A stretch of 46,902 nucleotides of DNA from CAZJDM01 sp964544765 (GTDB taxonomy: Bacteria > Bdellovibrionota_B > Oligoflexia > CAYFLR01): NCBI GenBank assembly GCA_964544765.1, contig CAZJDM010000012.1, positions 1 through 46,902 of the forward strand. The letters are read 5' to 3'. Both the position numbers and the translations under genes were made by a program. Positions 8,889-17,622 of the stretch are shown piece after piece. Below the pieces are notes generated by a model. That model made no database searches. It saw only the letters and a program-made list of their open reading frames with translations, and was not told where the DNA came from. Positions within the stretch are counted from its first letter, which is position 1. The number at the start of each line of letters is the position of its first letter.

Positions 8889-10913
8889 GTGAAGATAAAA
8901 AGAAATCTATTAATTATTAATGAAAAATCTAATTTCATTAATGAGATCACTAGAAATCTTGAAAGAAGAGGTTTTAGCTGCAGGTATGCTTTAGACAGGG
9001 AAGATATTAAACCTGCAATTTATGATAAAAAACCCAATGCTATTTTGATTAGCGATTTTGGCAAAAAATTAGATGTTTTAGAAACATTGCGTTCAATCAG
9101 ATATAATCCTGAGACCCGAAATATTAGGTTAGTTGTTATCACTAAATCTACTAATGAAAAGCTAATTAGTGATATTTTAGCGATTGGGGTTAGAGCGGTA
9201 ATACCTAGATCTTTATCTATAAATGAAACGATTAGACAATTTATTTTCGCAGTTGCAGGTAATCATGCTGAGTATAAATTAAATAATGTTAACCATTATT
9301 CTTTTGATAATCGTTTGAACCTTGAGGTGCCGGGTAAAATCACCACTTTTAGTATGGATCGTATTGTGGTAGAAACCCCGGTTTATTTAAGAAAAGGACA
9401 AAAGGTTTCTCTTAATATTCCTTTTTGTTCTTCGTTAGGGGAGAACAAAATCAGCGCTGTTGTTTTATCTGTTTCTAATCAGGATTTGATACATAATTTA
9501 AGTCAGGGCTGCATATTAAAGCCTTCTTTTTCATCTTTGGAAATTCAGAAAAAAATAAATTCTTGGATCCAAAAGAATCATGCTGTAACTGCACAAATAC
9601 GTTTTCCGGTTTTTTTTGCTTTAGGAGAGAAGAAATTACGTAGGCAGATTATTGATCATGTTCCAAGTTCTTCTTTCATTATACGATTTGCCTGGTCAAA
9701 ATCTACCATCTTTCAAGAACCTGTTTATTTTACACCTCAAATCATGTTTATTGATGATTCTTTTATTAATTCGAGCAATTTACCTGAATTTATTTTTCTA
9801 TTGGAACATCTAAAGAACCCTATCTATATTGTCGTAAATTGTAAAACTAATAGAGAAGAAGTGGAAAAACTTCTGCATTCTATTACTACAACCCACCAGA
9901 TCATGTTTTTTAATGATTTATCATTGGAGAAAATCCAGTTAATATTAAATGATCTTCTAGAGAAAATCCATAAATCAGATGAAATCCAGGACGTAAGTCG
10001 GATCCATTTTCCTGAAAATCACGAGCATGTGAATTGTTCTGTATTGCTGAATGCTGAGTTAAAAGATATACGAAAAAATCAATTATTTTTCTCCTCAGAT
10101 CATCATATTTGTAGGTTTACACATATTAAGGTTAATTCGCCTTTTTTGAATGAAATGTCTATCTTTCCAGCGATGATTAAATTGACTGATTCATTTATCA
10201 AGTCGAGAACTAATCGGGTAACTAAAGAACTTAGACAAGAGTATCAACAAAAATATTTTTATGAGGGGTTTTTTGTTTGTTATCCGGAGAAAAAAAGAAT
10301 TCATTTACATGCCTTTCAAAGAGAAAAAATCACAAATATGTATGAGGATGCTTTTTTAACAAAGTCCAAAAAAGTTGAGTCAAAAGATGAGTCAAAAGCT
10401 GTGTCAAGTGTAGATTATAAGGATATTGATGCTAAAATGATAACAGACTATGCTGAGTTAACCGAAATTATTGATAAGATAGATAAGGTAGATAAGATAG
10501 ATAAAATTGATCAAGATCAAAGTAAGGAAAAAAAGGAAAAAGGGGAAAAATCATTTAAAGATACAGGTGATATAGGTAATGAATACATTATTAAAACGAT
10601 GTCCAGTAGAGCGAGTGAGGCTAAAGCAACTCAATATATTGAAGAACCCACCTATAAAAATTGGTTCAGTAAATATCACTTTAGTGTTTGGAACATAATT
10701 AAAATTCTCTTAATCATTTTTTCGATATTGATTTTGTTATTAGTTTTTAATACTTATATTCTTCCTTTGTTGCAGCGTCATCAAGGAAAAGCGGCCTCTA
10801 GATTTACTGAGTCCTTTAGGAGTTATATTGACATGCATAAAAGACCCAAGGAAAAGGAAATCAAAGAAGACAATAAGAAATTAATTAATCCCTTCAAATC
10901 TAAATTAAGGTAG
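8889..10913 (+). CDS. Degenerate receiver domain protein with C-terminal membrane anchor
   Basis: This 674-aa protein starts at GTG with AAGGACC upstream. Residues 4-125 follow the receiver fold: LLIINEK as strand 1, ISDFG with D56 at the phosphoacceptor position, LVVITKS, then VRAVIPRS. The acidic pair of strand 1 is reduced to NE and the conserved KP lysine is Arg, so phosphorylation is doubtful. Residues about 145-235 resemble a PilZ-like barrel (GKITTFSMDRIVVETP, later GQKVSLNIP) but lack RxxxR. A charged low-complexity linker with four DKI/V repeats (about 530-541) comes before one transmembrane helix (NIIKILLIIFSILILLLVF, near 605-625) and a short basic tail. The N-terminal bulk is therefore probably cytosolic and tail-anchored. 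It is probably in one unit with the PBP1A genes, 55 bp downstream. Confidence 0.7.
   Translation: MKIKRNLLIINEKSNFINEITRNLERRGFSCRYALDREDIKPAIYDKKPNAILISDFGKKLDVLETLRSIRYNPETRNIRLVVITKSTNEKLISDILAIGVRAVIPRSLSINETIRQFIFAVAGNHAEYKLNNVNHYSFDNRLNLEVPGKITTFSMDRIVVETPVYLRKGQKVSLNIPFCSSLGENKISAVVLSVSNQDLIHNLSQGCILKPSFSSLEIQKKINSWIQKNHAVTAQIRFPVFFALGEKKLRRQIIDHVPSSSFIIRFAWSKSTIFQEPVYFTPQIMFIDDSFINSSNLPEFIFLLEHLKNPIYIVVNCKTNREEVEKLLHSITTTHQIMFFNDLSLEKIQLILNDLLEKIHKSDEIQDVSRIHFPENHEHVNCSVLLNAELKDIRKNQLFFSSDHHICRFTHIKVNSPFLNEMSIFPAMIKLTDSFIKSRTNRVTKELRQEYQQKYFYEGFFVCYPEKKRIHLHAFQREKITNMYEDAFLTKSKKVESKDESKAVSSVDYKDIDAKMITDYAELTEIIDKIDKVDKIDKIDQDQSKEKKEKGEKSFKDTGDIGNEYIIKTMSSRASEAKATQYIEEPTYKNWFSKYHFSVWNIIKILLIIFSILILLLVFNTYILPLLQRHQGKAASRFTESFRSYIDMHKRPKEKEIKEDNKKLINPFKSKLR
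10473..10508 (+). repeat. Tandem 9-nt repeat in coding sequence
   Basis: There are four near-identical 9-nt units, each starting GATAA, encoding D-K-I/V in the linker of the receiver-like protein. A unit of nine keeps the reading frame, so changes in copy number would alter linker length rather than switch the gene off. Confidence 0.7.
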
Positions 10914-10934
10914 GTTGTGCTTTTTAAACAGAAT

Positions 10935-11723
10935 CTAAGATGACCACCATTGTTCAGGATTAAGTGAGGTTGTGCTTTGAATGAAGGTAATATCTGGTAT
11001 TGTCTTATTAAAAGAAGTCATAGCCTTAGAAAATAAATGGTTTTCTGATGTAAAATGTCCTACATCAATTATAATAATATTATGACGATCAGCTAGCTGT
11101 AGTTTATTATAACCGAGATCTCCGCTGATAAATAAATCACAACCCAAATTTATAGCTTGCTCTAAAAAACTACCACCGGCGCCTGAACATATTGCGATAG
11201 TTTTTACCATGTTATCTAAATGACCAGCATACTTGATGTTACTTAATTTCCAGGCTTTTTGAATTTTAGTAATGATATTTTTTCCATTAGTTGGAGTTGA
11301 TATTTCTCCAATAAGGCCGGGAAAAGAAAGTTGGTTGGGGTGTTCGATGAGTGGTTTAATATTATTAAGCTCTAAATCGTTGCTCCATATGACGTTTAAG
11401 CCTTTTTCAGCAGCATCGAGATTGGTATGAAGCGTATATAAAGATATATCGTTTTTGATTAGTTGAGAGATTATTTCTCCTTGCCATGAGCCAAGATCAA
11501 TTTTCTTAAAATAAGGATATATAAAAGGGTGGTGGGTAACAATTAGCTCGGTTTGGTTTTTTTTGGCCTCACTGATTAAAGCTGGATGAATATCTAGGGC
11601 TATTAGTACCTTAGAGATATTCTGATTTAAGTTGCCAATTTGTAAACCGGTATTATCCCATTTTTCAGCTAATTCTAAAGGGGCAAATTTTTCAAAATAT
11701 TCTATTAATTCAACAAGTTTCAT
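10935..11723 (-). CDS. Nif3-like dinuclear metal center protein (YbgI/YqfO family)
   Basis: This is a 262-aa member of the Nif3/YbgI family, often annotated as a GTP cyclohydrolase I type 2 homologue. Family landmarks are WDNTGLQIG at residues 22-30, metal-binding histidines in VTHHPFIYP (62-70), ISGDLGYNKLQLA and the C-terminal DVGHFTSE with further His/Glu ligands. The length matches the short form without the inserted PII-like domain. Members bind two metal ions, but the in vivo reaction is still unsettled. The ATG is preceded by AGGAAA. It is transcribed convergently with the receiver-like gene and away from the YejA remnant. Confidence 0.88.
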   Translation of the reverse strand: MKLVELIEYFEKFAPLELAEKWDNTGLQIGNLNQNISKVLIALDIHPALISEAKKNQTELIVTHHPFIYPYFKKIDLGSWQGEIISQLIKNDISLYTLHTNLDAAEKGLNVIWSNDLELNNIKPLIEHPNQLSFPGLIGEISTPTNGKNIITKIQKAWKLSNIKYAGHLDNMVKTIAICSGAGGSFLEQAINLGCDLFISGDLGYNKLQLADRHNIIIIDVGHFTSENHLFSKAMTSFNKTIPDITFIQSTTSLNPEQWWSS

Positions 11724-11788
11724 GTTTGTTTCCTAATTATACTGTCATACTTTCATCTTACTAATATTTTTCATTATACCGTTATTTC

Positions 11789-11813
11789 GATTGTGCGGCC
11801 ACAATTGTGGAAA
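11789..11813 (+). repeat. Dispersed ~25-nt repeat, copy B
   Basis: This site reads GTGCGGCCACAATTGTGG then AAA. It contains the perfect 12-bp palindrome CCACAATTGTGG (11799-11810) and the alternative hairpin TTGTG-CGGC-CACAA. It is the most symmetric copy of the family and lies in the gap between nif3-like and the YejA remnant. Confidence 0.5.
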
Positions 11814-11942
11814 TAATTATATAAGGCAATGATTTGACATTTGAATATATAAAAAGACTGGTGTGTGTAGAAATAAATTATATGCTTACAAAAAATATGA
11901 TTAAAAAATTGAAAAAATAGTGTATTATGGGAAGGTAGTTAA

Positions 11943-12176
11943 ATGAGGCCGAGTCGTCTTACTGCCAAAATAACACAAGTAGCTAACCGGAAGGATTTGT
12001 TGATAGCTTGTAGGGCCTTAGATCGAGTTTTAATTGCTGGACATTACTTGATTCCTCATTGGTATTCACCTAAGTATCATATTGCACACACATCTAGACT
12101 TAGGTTTCCTTCTAATTTACCTACTAAGAGTTTTTCTGGAAGCAACTTTCTATTCTTTTCTTGGTTAGCTGAATAA
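11943..12176 (+). pseudogene. C-terminal remnant of a YejA-type peptide ABC solute-binding protein
   Basis: The 77-codon ORF reads LIACRALDRVLIAGHYLIP followed by HWY near its middle. This matches the C-terminal end of YejA-like extracellular solute-binding proteins (family 5), where the pattern is RALDRVL..GHY.IP.WY. The roughly 500 residues that should come before it are absent. The gap upstream is only 219 bp and ends at the nif3-like gene on the other strand. There is no signal peptide, so the ORF cannot make a working binding protein. I read it as a deletion scar. A short reused peptide cannot be excluded, since an ATG and an intact stop remain, but no clear ribosome site precedes the ATG. 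Confidence 0.65.
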
Positions 12177-12263
12177 ATATTCACATTGAACTTTACAACA
12201 AGATATTTCCTTGATAGTTTTTTTCCTATCTAGGTTAGTAACATCTTAATCAGGGAGAAGATT

Positions 12264-13649
12264 ATGCAAAACCGTTATGGAATGATGGTGATGTTCTTGT
12301 TGGGTGGAGCAATGTCATTAATGATTGCCAGCTCTGGTGTTTATAGTGATGAGCAGCAGGCAAGTTCCACTTTTCTTTTTATGAGTTTTAATGTTGAGCA
12401 ACTATACGACAATATTGATGATCCTAATACTTTAGATGAGCGATTTTTGCCTACCAGTAATCCTCCATATACCGATAATCGGGTTCAATTAAAATTAAAT
12501 AACCTGGCCGAGGTAATATTAAGCGCTAACAACGGTTCTTATTTTGGTGAAGGACCCGATGTTGTTAGTGTATTAGAAGTCGAAAATCTGGCTATTTTAA
12601 AAAGTTTAGCAAAGGTACTAAATAGTAAAATTTCCAAAGCTAAGTATCAAGCAGTATATTTACCCGGAGTTGATGTAAGTGGCATGAATCCTGGTTTACT
12701 AACTAAGTTTCCCATCAAAAGTTTTAAGGTCCATAAACCATATGCTAAAAAAGGTGCGTGGTATATACCATCAATATCGGGGTATCAAGGCAAGCCGGTT
12801 TTTACTGTGACCAGGGATATATTAGAGGTTCGATTAGATGTTAATGGCAATCCCCTAGTTGTTTTTGTAAACCATTGGCCTGCTAAGGTAGGCAGTTTAC
12901 ACATATTGAGAAGATATGAATGTGGAAAAGCATCGCATAAAATTATCTCTAATATTTTATCTCAAAATCCCAATATGGATATTATAGTTAGTGGAGATTT
13001 TAATGCTCAACCTGAGGATGGATCTTTATTAGCGGGATTAAGTGTTTCGGAATTTATTGAAAGGGTAATGGCTTCCAGTTCGGAGAATCCAGTATTATAT
13101 GGTTCAAGTTATGATGTATTCAATAAATCGTTGGTAAAGAAAATTTTCTATAGGGCAATAGATCGTTTTCGAGCTGAAAAAGAAAAGAAAGGTGTATGGG
13201 ACTTGACCATCTTAAAACCGTTAGAAAAATATTATTCAGATATAGCGCGTGCTCAGGAATTGTTGGCTAAGTTTGTTAGTGTTAATCAGAGTTTTGCCTA
13301 TCGTAAATTTAAATCTCTGAAAAATAAATTACTTAGTGAGATTTTGGAAAAACGGGGTACTTTTTATTACTATCGAGATAGGATTTGGAATACTCTAGAC
13401 AGCTTTCAATTAACTAAATCAATGTTTGATAATAACGGAATTGATTATGTAAAAAATTCTTTTCAGATTTATAAACCTGATTTTATGAAGAATGTAGATC
13501 GTAAACCCATTGCCTTTCATAAGTGTAAACGATCAGGATACGCGGGAACTAGCGGTCCTTGTTTGAAAGAAAATGGGCAAATAATACCACAAGACGGCTA
13601 TTCGGATCATTTTCCAGTGTTAGCTAATTTTACTGTAATTAATCAATAA
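12264..13649 (+). CDS. Secreted endonuclease/exonuclease/phosphatase-family protein
   Basis: This 461-aa protein has an N-terminal signal peptide (hydrophobic MMVMFLLGGAMSLMIA, cleavage likely near residue 25-30). A DNase I-like metal phosphoesterase fold follows: FMSFNVEQLYD, the metal-binding glutamate in VSVLEVEN, the histidine in VNHWPAK, SGDFNAQPED and the terminal SDHFPVLANF. All key residues of the fold are present. An insertion rich in Lys and aromatic residues (about 300-385) lies between the GDFN and SDH motifs. GGGAG-type ribosome binding precedes the ATG. Secreted members degrade extracellular nucleic acids or hydrolyse phospholipid head groups; which applies here cannot be said. 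Confidence 0.85.
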   Translation: MQNRYGMMVMFLLGGAMSLMIASSGVYSDEQQASSTFLFMSFNVEQLYDNIDDPNTLDERFLPTSNPPYTDNRVQLKLNNLAEVILSANNGSYFGEGPDVVSVLEVENLAILKSLAKVLNSKISKAKYQAVYLPGVDVSGMNPGLLTKFPIKSFKVHKPYAKKGAWYIPSISGYQGKPVFTVTRDILEVRLDVNGNPLVVFVNHWPAKVGSLHILRRYECGKASHKIISNILSQNPNMDIIVSGDFNAQPEDGSLLAGLSVSEFIERVMASSSENPVLYGSSYDVFNKSLVKKIFYRAIDRFRAEKEKKGVWDLTILKPLEKYYSDIARAQELLAKFVSVNQSFAYRKFKSLKNKLLSEILEKRGTFYYYRDRIWNTLDSFQLTKSMFDNNGIDYVKNSFQIYKPDFMKNVDRKPIAFHKCKRSGYAGTSGPCLKENGQIIPQDGYSDHFPVLANFTVINQ

Positions 13650-13748
13650 GCACTGACAATGGAATGACGAGTTGATAGCTCTGATCATATTATTTGTATT
13701 AGTGTTGTTTAAATGATAGAATTACTAGTCGCTAGCAGCTAGTTACAT

Positions 13749-14537
13749 CTACCTACGATCAGAATTTACTTTTTTGTAGGCAGCAATACATTTTTTTAAA
13801 ATCTGGTTTGAATCCTGTTCGTTTAAGCGTCCTTCAACTTGCATGACCCCTTTGCCTTTGTAATTTTTAAACCAGGTTTCAACAATATTTATTACCCCGT
13901 TTCTCTCGAGTTGGGTTATGGAGGAAATATTAGCAAACGGATTATCTGGAGAAGGTTGAGTCAAGACAGCCACCATTTTATCATCTTGTTCTCCAGTATC
14001 TTTTAATTTGATACTGCCAACAATTCTGACCTTGACGACTGATCCTCTGGGGATAGACGGGCCTAATACAATGACATCCAGTGGATCACCATCTCCGCCT
14101 ATTTCGGCTGACATTAATGTTCGAGGAATCATACCGTAATTACCTACATAGGGGAGGTAGTTTATTAATCGGTGTTTACCGTTCTTTTTGTCCCAAAATA
14201 AAACTCCGCTTTCGTTAACTTCCCATTTGTCTTTACAACCGGCAGGTATTTCAATTACCACGTTAACCGTTCCATCGTTATTTAGGGGCGCGATACCAGA
14301 CTTAAAATTCGATTTACCCCGCAGGAAAAAATCATTCCCAATGAGATCGAATTTTAGAGTGAGCGAAGGATGGTTATTTTTACAAGCAAAGTGATCATAA
14401 AAACTAATGCTGTTATGGCGAATTTCTGCCCTTAATTGAGGATTTTTTAGTGATAATAACGATGATAGTGATGGTAGTAATAAAGGTGACAATAGCGACA
14501 ATAGTGATAATCTACCGATAAATATACTCAATTTCAT
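13749..14537 (-). CDS. ppa: Exported type I inorganic pyrophosphatase
   Basis: This 262-aa soluble-type pyrophosphatase hydrolyses PPi to two phosphates. The active site is complete: EIPAGCKDKWE at 96-106, GNYGMIPRT near 132-140, DGDPLDV at 149-155, and the DTGEQDDK segment at 180-187 with the later metal aspartates. Unusually, about 30 leading residues form a signal peptide (SLLSLLSPLLLPSLSSLL), and a further 60-residue segment comes before the catalytic core. The enzyme is therefore predicted to act in the periplasm or outside the cell instead of the cytosol. GAGGAG precedes the ATG. The leader is encoded by low-complexity DNA. Confidence 0.88.
   Translation of the reverse strand: MKLSIFIGRLSLLSLLSPLLLPSLSSLLSLKNPQLRAEIRHNSISFYDHFACKNNHPSLTLKFDLIGNDFFLRGKSNFKSGIAPLNNDGTVNVVIEIPAGCKDKWEVNESGVLFWDKKNGKHRLINYLPYVGNYGMIPRTLMSAEIGGDGDPLDVIVLGPSIPRGSVVKVRIVGSIKLKDTGEQDDKMVAVLTQPSPDNPFANISSITQLERNGVINIVETWFKNYKGKGVMQVEGRLNEQDSNQILKKCIAAYKKVNSDRR
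14447..14529 (+). repeat. Low-complexity tandem DNA encoding the PPase leader
   Basis: An irregular run of GAT/AGT/AAT triplets (for example GATGATAGTGATGG) codes on the minus strand for the Leu/Ser-only hydrophobic core of the pyrophosphatase signal peptide. The export signal appears to have grown by simple-repeat expansion. Confidence 0.6.
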
Positions 14538-14669
14538 AAATTCTCCTCTTTGAATCAGTTTAAGTGATTCAAATACAAGGCCTGTATAAGATATTTAACG
14601 CCGTTTTTCAAGTAAATTAGCCTATAAAACCGTAACTTCTGTTATACCGTAACTCGTTAAAAACCTATG

Positions 14670-15068
14670 TTATGCCAAAAAACCTGATTTTTGTTTAGGA
14701 GAACTGGAAAAGTTTTGGGTGTGGTGATCAGTAATATACTGAATTAGTTTCAGTTCAGATTCGTTTGAAATTTGAACTATACGAAGACCAAAGATAAGTT
14801 TTCCTTGCTTTTTATGGGTTCTGATTATTTTAGCGGTGAAATAGATTACTGAGTTTTGTTTGTCTTTGATTTGAACCCATACATCCAGGAGGGTTGAGGA
14901 GTTAAATGGATATGAAATGGATTGTCTGCCGATTAAGTTAATTCCTTGGGGACTAAGATTGTCTGATTTAAATTCGTATTCCACATTTGATCCTATGGAT
15001 CTAACATAGACCCTTAATGGTTGTTGTACTTCCACTCTCAGAAGTTTTCTTTTTTCCAAAGGTGACAT
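14670..15068 (-). CDS. Stand-alone PilZ domain protein
   Basis: This 132-aa protein is a single PilZ domain, the small beta-barrel that binds c-di-GMP. Both binding motifs are present: RxxxR as RKLLR at residues 7-11, and (D/N)xSxxG as NLSPQG in the next strand. There is no signal peptide or partner domain, so it is probably a cytosolic c-di-GMP effector. AAGGAG lies 6 nt before the ATG. With the GYF_2-PilZ and HD-GYP proteins in this window it points to active c-di-GMP signalling in the host. Its target is not evident from its neighbours. Confidence 0.85.
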   Translation of the reverse strand: MSPLEKRKLLRVEVQQPLRVYVRSIGSNVEYEFKSDNLSPQGINLIGRQSISYPFNSSTLLDVWVQIKDKQNSVIYFTAKIIRTHKKQGKLIFGLRIVQISNESELKLIQYITDHHTQNFSSSPKQKSGFLA

Positions 15069-15371
15069 ATTTGCTCCTTTGATATTAGCAATTTAATATT
15101 TTTTCGGAAAAAAAGTGCATTGCTTTAGTAAAAAGGAAACAATATAATGTGGTAGTTGTATGCCTTTCAATTCATTAGAATTTTTTTTGTTTTTAGCTAT
15201 AATATTGCTTATAAAGGTAGTATTATCACTGCATCGGCCTATTTTTCTTAATAAGTTTATTCAGTTATTTTAAATATGCTGAGTTTTTTTTGGAAAATAT
15301 TAAAGCAGCATTTTTTTTGGTTAAATATAAGACTGGTTATTCTAATATAAAATTTCATAACTTCACCGCTT
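15069..15371. other. 303-bp AT-rich gap without a gene
   Basis: I see no credible coding or RNA gene here. The stretch holds several T-tracts, including two eight-T runs each followed by GG about 30 bp apart. It probably holds the promoter of the minus-strand PilZ gene (its 5' end) and a downstream region of the AlbA_2 gene. Confidence 0.4.
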
Positions 15372-16313
15372 TTAAAATAGTTTAAATTCTTGTTCTCCTT
15401 CAAAATCATCGCAGTACAATCGAGCATTTAATTTAGCTTCAGGAAATTTTTGGAAGGGAAGATCAAATAATACTTCATTGACACCAGGTAAAATAATTTG
15501 CTCCGGCTTGGCCCTAAATCTGAATTTCATAAAGTTTTGCTTACTATTACCCAGAAATTCTTTTATGTTCCATAGTCCGTCGGTAGTTTTATCTATAACA
15601 TTCGTATTTAGCTGAATGTGATTACCTTTGATTAATATAGGATAAATGTTGATTACTATGTGAGTGTGTAAAGCAGGGGAATTGCCTTTATTTTTGATAA
15701 TCACTCGTAAGTTTTCTGAACTTCTAACCTTAATTACGTCTATCTTTAGATTGGGCTTTTTACGAAAACGAAATAATGCTGAAACAAGAGAGTGAGGGGC
15801 GGGATTGGATGATTCTCCATGTCGGAAATAATAAGTTCTGTTGTTAATTACTTGGTGAGGAGGCGTCATACTTTGTTCAATAAAAATGAGAATTATACCT
15901 TTAGCTGCGGATTTAGCTCGTTCCATTTCAACTAATTCAACATAAAATTCTATTTTGGGTTCCAGGGAAGTGGAAATGGCTCGTTGGAGATGTTGAAGAT
16001 TGACTCGACTTAATGGATAATTATTAGCGGTGAAGGCCACTCTTTTACGTTTGTTTTCTTTAATTCCAATGGCCAATAAACCACCTGAAGTGTTAGCAAA
16101 AGCGGATAAATGTTTGCCTAGTTGGTTCTTTACTTTGTCCAGACAGATCCTTTCATTTTTATCAAGTATCTTACCAATATCTTTGGCGTCAAATTGGCTA
16201 CCTTCATCTCCGGCGCTATTAATATAATCCAGAAATTTAACCATATCTGATTTGGTAACATTTCTATTTTCTAAACTAGCTTCTTTAAAAAACAATTCTT
16301 TAATTTGTGACAA
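15372..16313 (-). CDS. AlbA_2 (Schlafen-type) domain protein
   Basis: This is a 313-aa protein with a TTG start; TGGAGA lies upstream. Residues about 50-175 match the AlbA_2 putative nucleic-acid-binding domain: FDAKDIGKILDKNE as the entry, LSAFANTSGGLLAIGIKEN as the core hairpin, and PPHQVINNRTYYFRHGESS as the terminal strand. The C-terminal 130 residues form a separate beta-rich domain without a recognisable family. AlbA_2 proteins occur in transcriptional regulators and in defence-related Schlafen proteins, but nothing around it suggests a defence island. It is monocistronic, divergent from the nucleotide-sugar genes. Confidence 0.78.
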   Translation of the reverse strand: MSQIKELFFKEASLENRNVTKSDMVKFLDYINSAGDEGSQFDAKDIGKILDKNERICLDKVKNQLGKHLSAFANTSGGLLAIGIKENKRKRVAFTANNYPLSRVNLQHLQRAISTSLEPKIEFYVELVEMERAKSAAKGIILIFIEQSMTPPHQVINNRTYYFRHGESSNPAPHSLVSALFRFRKKPNLKIDVIKVRSSENLRVIIKNKGNSPALHTHIVINIYPILIKGNHIQLNTNVIDKTTDGLWNIKEFLGNSKQNFMKFRFRAKPEQIILPGVNEVLFDLPFQKFPEAKLNARLYCDDFEGEQEFKLF

Positions 16314-16481
16314 GGTTTTTCTCCAAATGAAAGTTTAAAGGATTTGAAGGAATAATTTTGCCATTTAATTGTTTGATTTTTTTATTGTCATATTTTCACA
16401 TATATTATATCTATTTTTCAGAGGTTATTCACTGTATAAATTTATAGAAAACACATTATCAGAACCGAACTAGGGTTTTTT

Positions 16482-17561
16482 GTGATCAATAAAATTACTG
16501 AGGAAGATATAAATCTAGCTATTCAAAGTATGGCAGGCCTAACAGAAAAATTTAATAATAAGAAAATATTAATCACTGGTCATACCGGTTTTATAGGATC
16601 AAATTTATGCGCCTTTTTTTATATTTTAAATCATTCTTATCATCAAAATGTTTCGGTGACATGTATTGATAATAATATAGTCAATCTGGATGATTTAACC
16701 GTCAATTTAACTGATGATTTTAAGGTCATAGAAGGAGATATTGGAGAGGAGAACCTACAATTTAATGACTATGATTATATTATTCATTGTGCCGGGATTG
16801 CGTCTCCTACATTTTATCGTCGTTTTCCTCTCGAAACTATGCGTGTAAATACTATTCTTTTGTGGCGGATGTTAGAGTCTATTGATAATAACAGTAGGTT
16901 AAAGGGCTTTTTGTATTTTAGTAGTAGTGAGGTATATGGAAGTCCAACGGATGGTTATGTTCCTACTGATGAAAACTATCATGGAAATGTTTCATGTATA
17001 GGTCCCAGAGCATGTTATGACGAGTCGAAAAGATTAGGAGAAACTATTGTAAGTACTTTTGTGCGAGAAAAAAACCTGCCTTTAAAAATTGTCAGACCAT
17101 TTAATGTTTATGGTCCTTTTATGAGAATTGATGATAGAAGGGTGGTTCCCGATTTTGTTAGATCGGGATTAGAAAGCAAGAAAATTGAAGTATATAGTGA
17201 TGGTACCCCCACCAGATCATTTTGCTATGTTTCGGATGCTCTAGAGGGTTTTTTAAGGGTGCTGTTATTGGGCGAGCCAGGTAGACCTTATAACATAGGA
17301 AATGATGAAGAAATTTCTATCCAGGATTTATCACAAAAAATTGCTACTGTTATTAATGCTGTTATTAATAATGATGTAGTCGTTGTATTAAGATCTAATG
17401 CTAAGGACGCCAACTATCTTACAGACAATCCCAGGCGACGATGTCCAGATATATCCAGGGCAAAAGTTGAATTAAATTATCTACCAAAGATTAAAATTGA
17501 TGTTGGTTTGCGACGTTCGATTAAATGGTATCGAGATTCATATTCTCATTTGCGATCCTAG
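16482..17561 (+). CDS. NAD-dependent epimerase/dehydratase, UDP-glucuronate decarboxylase-like
   Basis: This 359-aa short-chain dehydrogenase-type nucleotide-sugar enzyme starts at GTG. The NAD-binding GxxGxxG is GHTGFIG near residues 33-39. The catalytic pair is CYDESKRLGE (YxxxK), and substrate strands follow in VRPFNVYGPFMRIDDRR and YNIGN. The DDRRVVPDFV segment resembles UDP-xylose synthases, which decarboxylate UDP-glucuronate. The next gene makes UDP-glucuronate, which supports that reading. An N-terminal extension of about 25 residues comes before the Rossmann fold. A dTDP-glucose 4,6-dehydratase-like or epimerase activity is the alternative. Confidence 0.82.
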   Translation: MINKITEEDINLAIQSMAGLTEKFNNKKILITGHTGFIGSNLCAFFYILNHSYHQNVSVTCIDNNIVNLDDLTVNLTDDFKVIEGDIGEENLQFNDYDYIIHCAGIASPTFYRRFPLETMRVNTILLWRMLESIDNNSRLKGFLYFSSSEVYGSPTDGYVPTDENYHGNVSCIGPRACYDESKRLGETIVSTFVREKNLPLKIVRPFNVYGPFMRIDDRRVVPDFVRSGLESKKIEVYSDGTPTRSFCYVSDALEGFLRVLLLGEPGRPYNIGNDEEISIQDLSQKIATVINAVINNDVVVVLRSNAKDANYLTDNPRRRCPDISRAKVELNYLPKIKIDVGLRRSIKWYRDSYSHLRS

Positions 17562-17622
17562 TTAAACCTAGTGATCAAGTTTTTTAGTGGTTATTTGAGG
17601 ATTGTAGGAAAGGAAACTTCGT

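Noticed and set aside
10473..10508. Simple repeats here and at 14447-14529 and 22755-22783 as on/off phase-variation tracts
   Set aside because: Units are multiples of three, so slippage changes protein length but not the frame.
11789..11813. Repeat copy B as a dif or integron attC site
   Set aside because: It lacks the XerC/XerD arms around a six-base centre and the attC core sites; several copies exist, and no integrase gene is in the window.
11834..11853. TTGACA followed by TATAAA as a promoter for the YejA remnant
   Set aside because: Spacing is only 8 bp, too short for a sigma-70 promoter.
15372..16313. AlbA_2 gene as part of a defence island
   Set aside because: Neighbours are a PilZ protein and nucleotide-sugar enzymes; no nuclease, helicase or toxin partner lies nearby.
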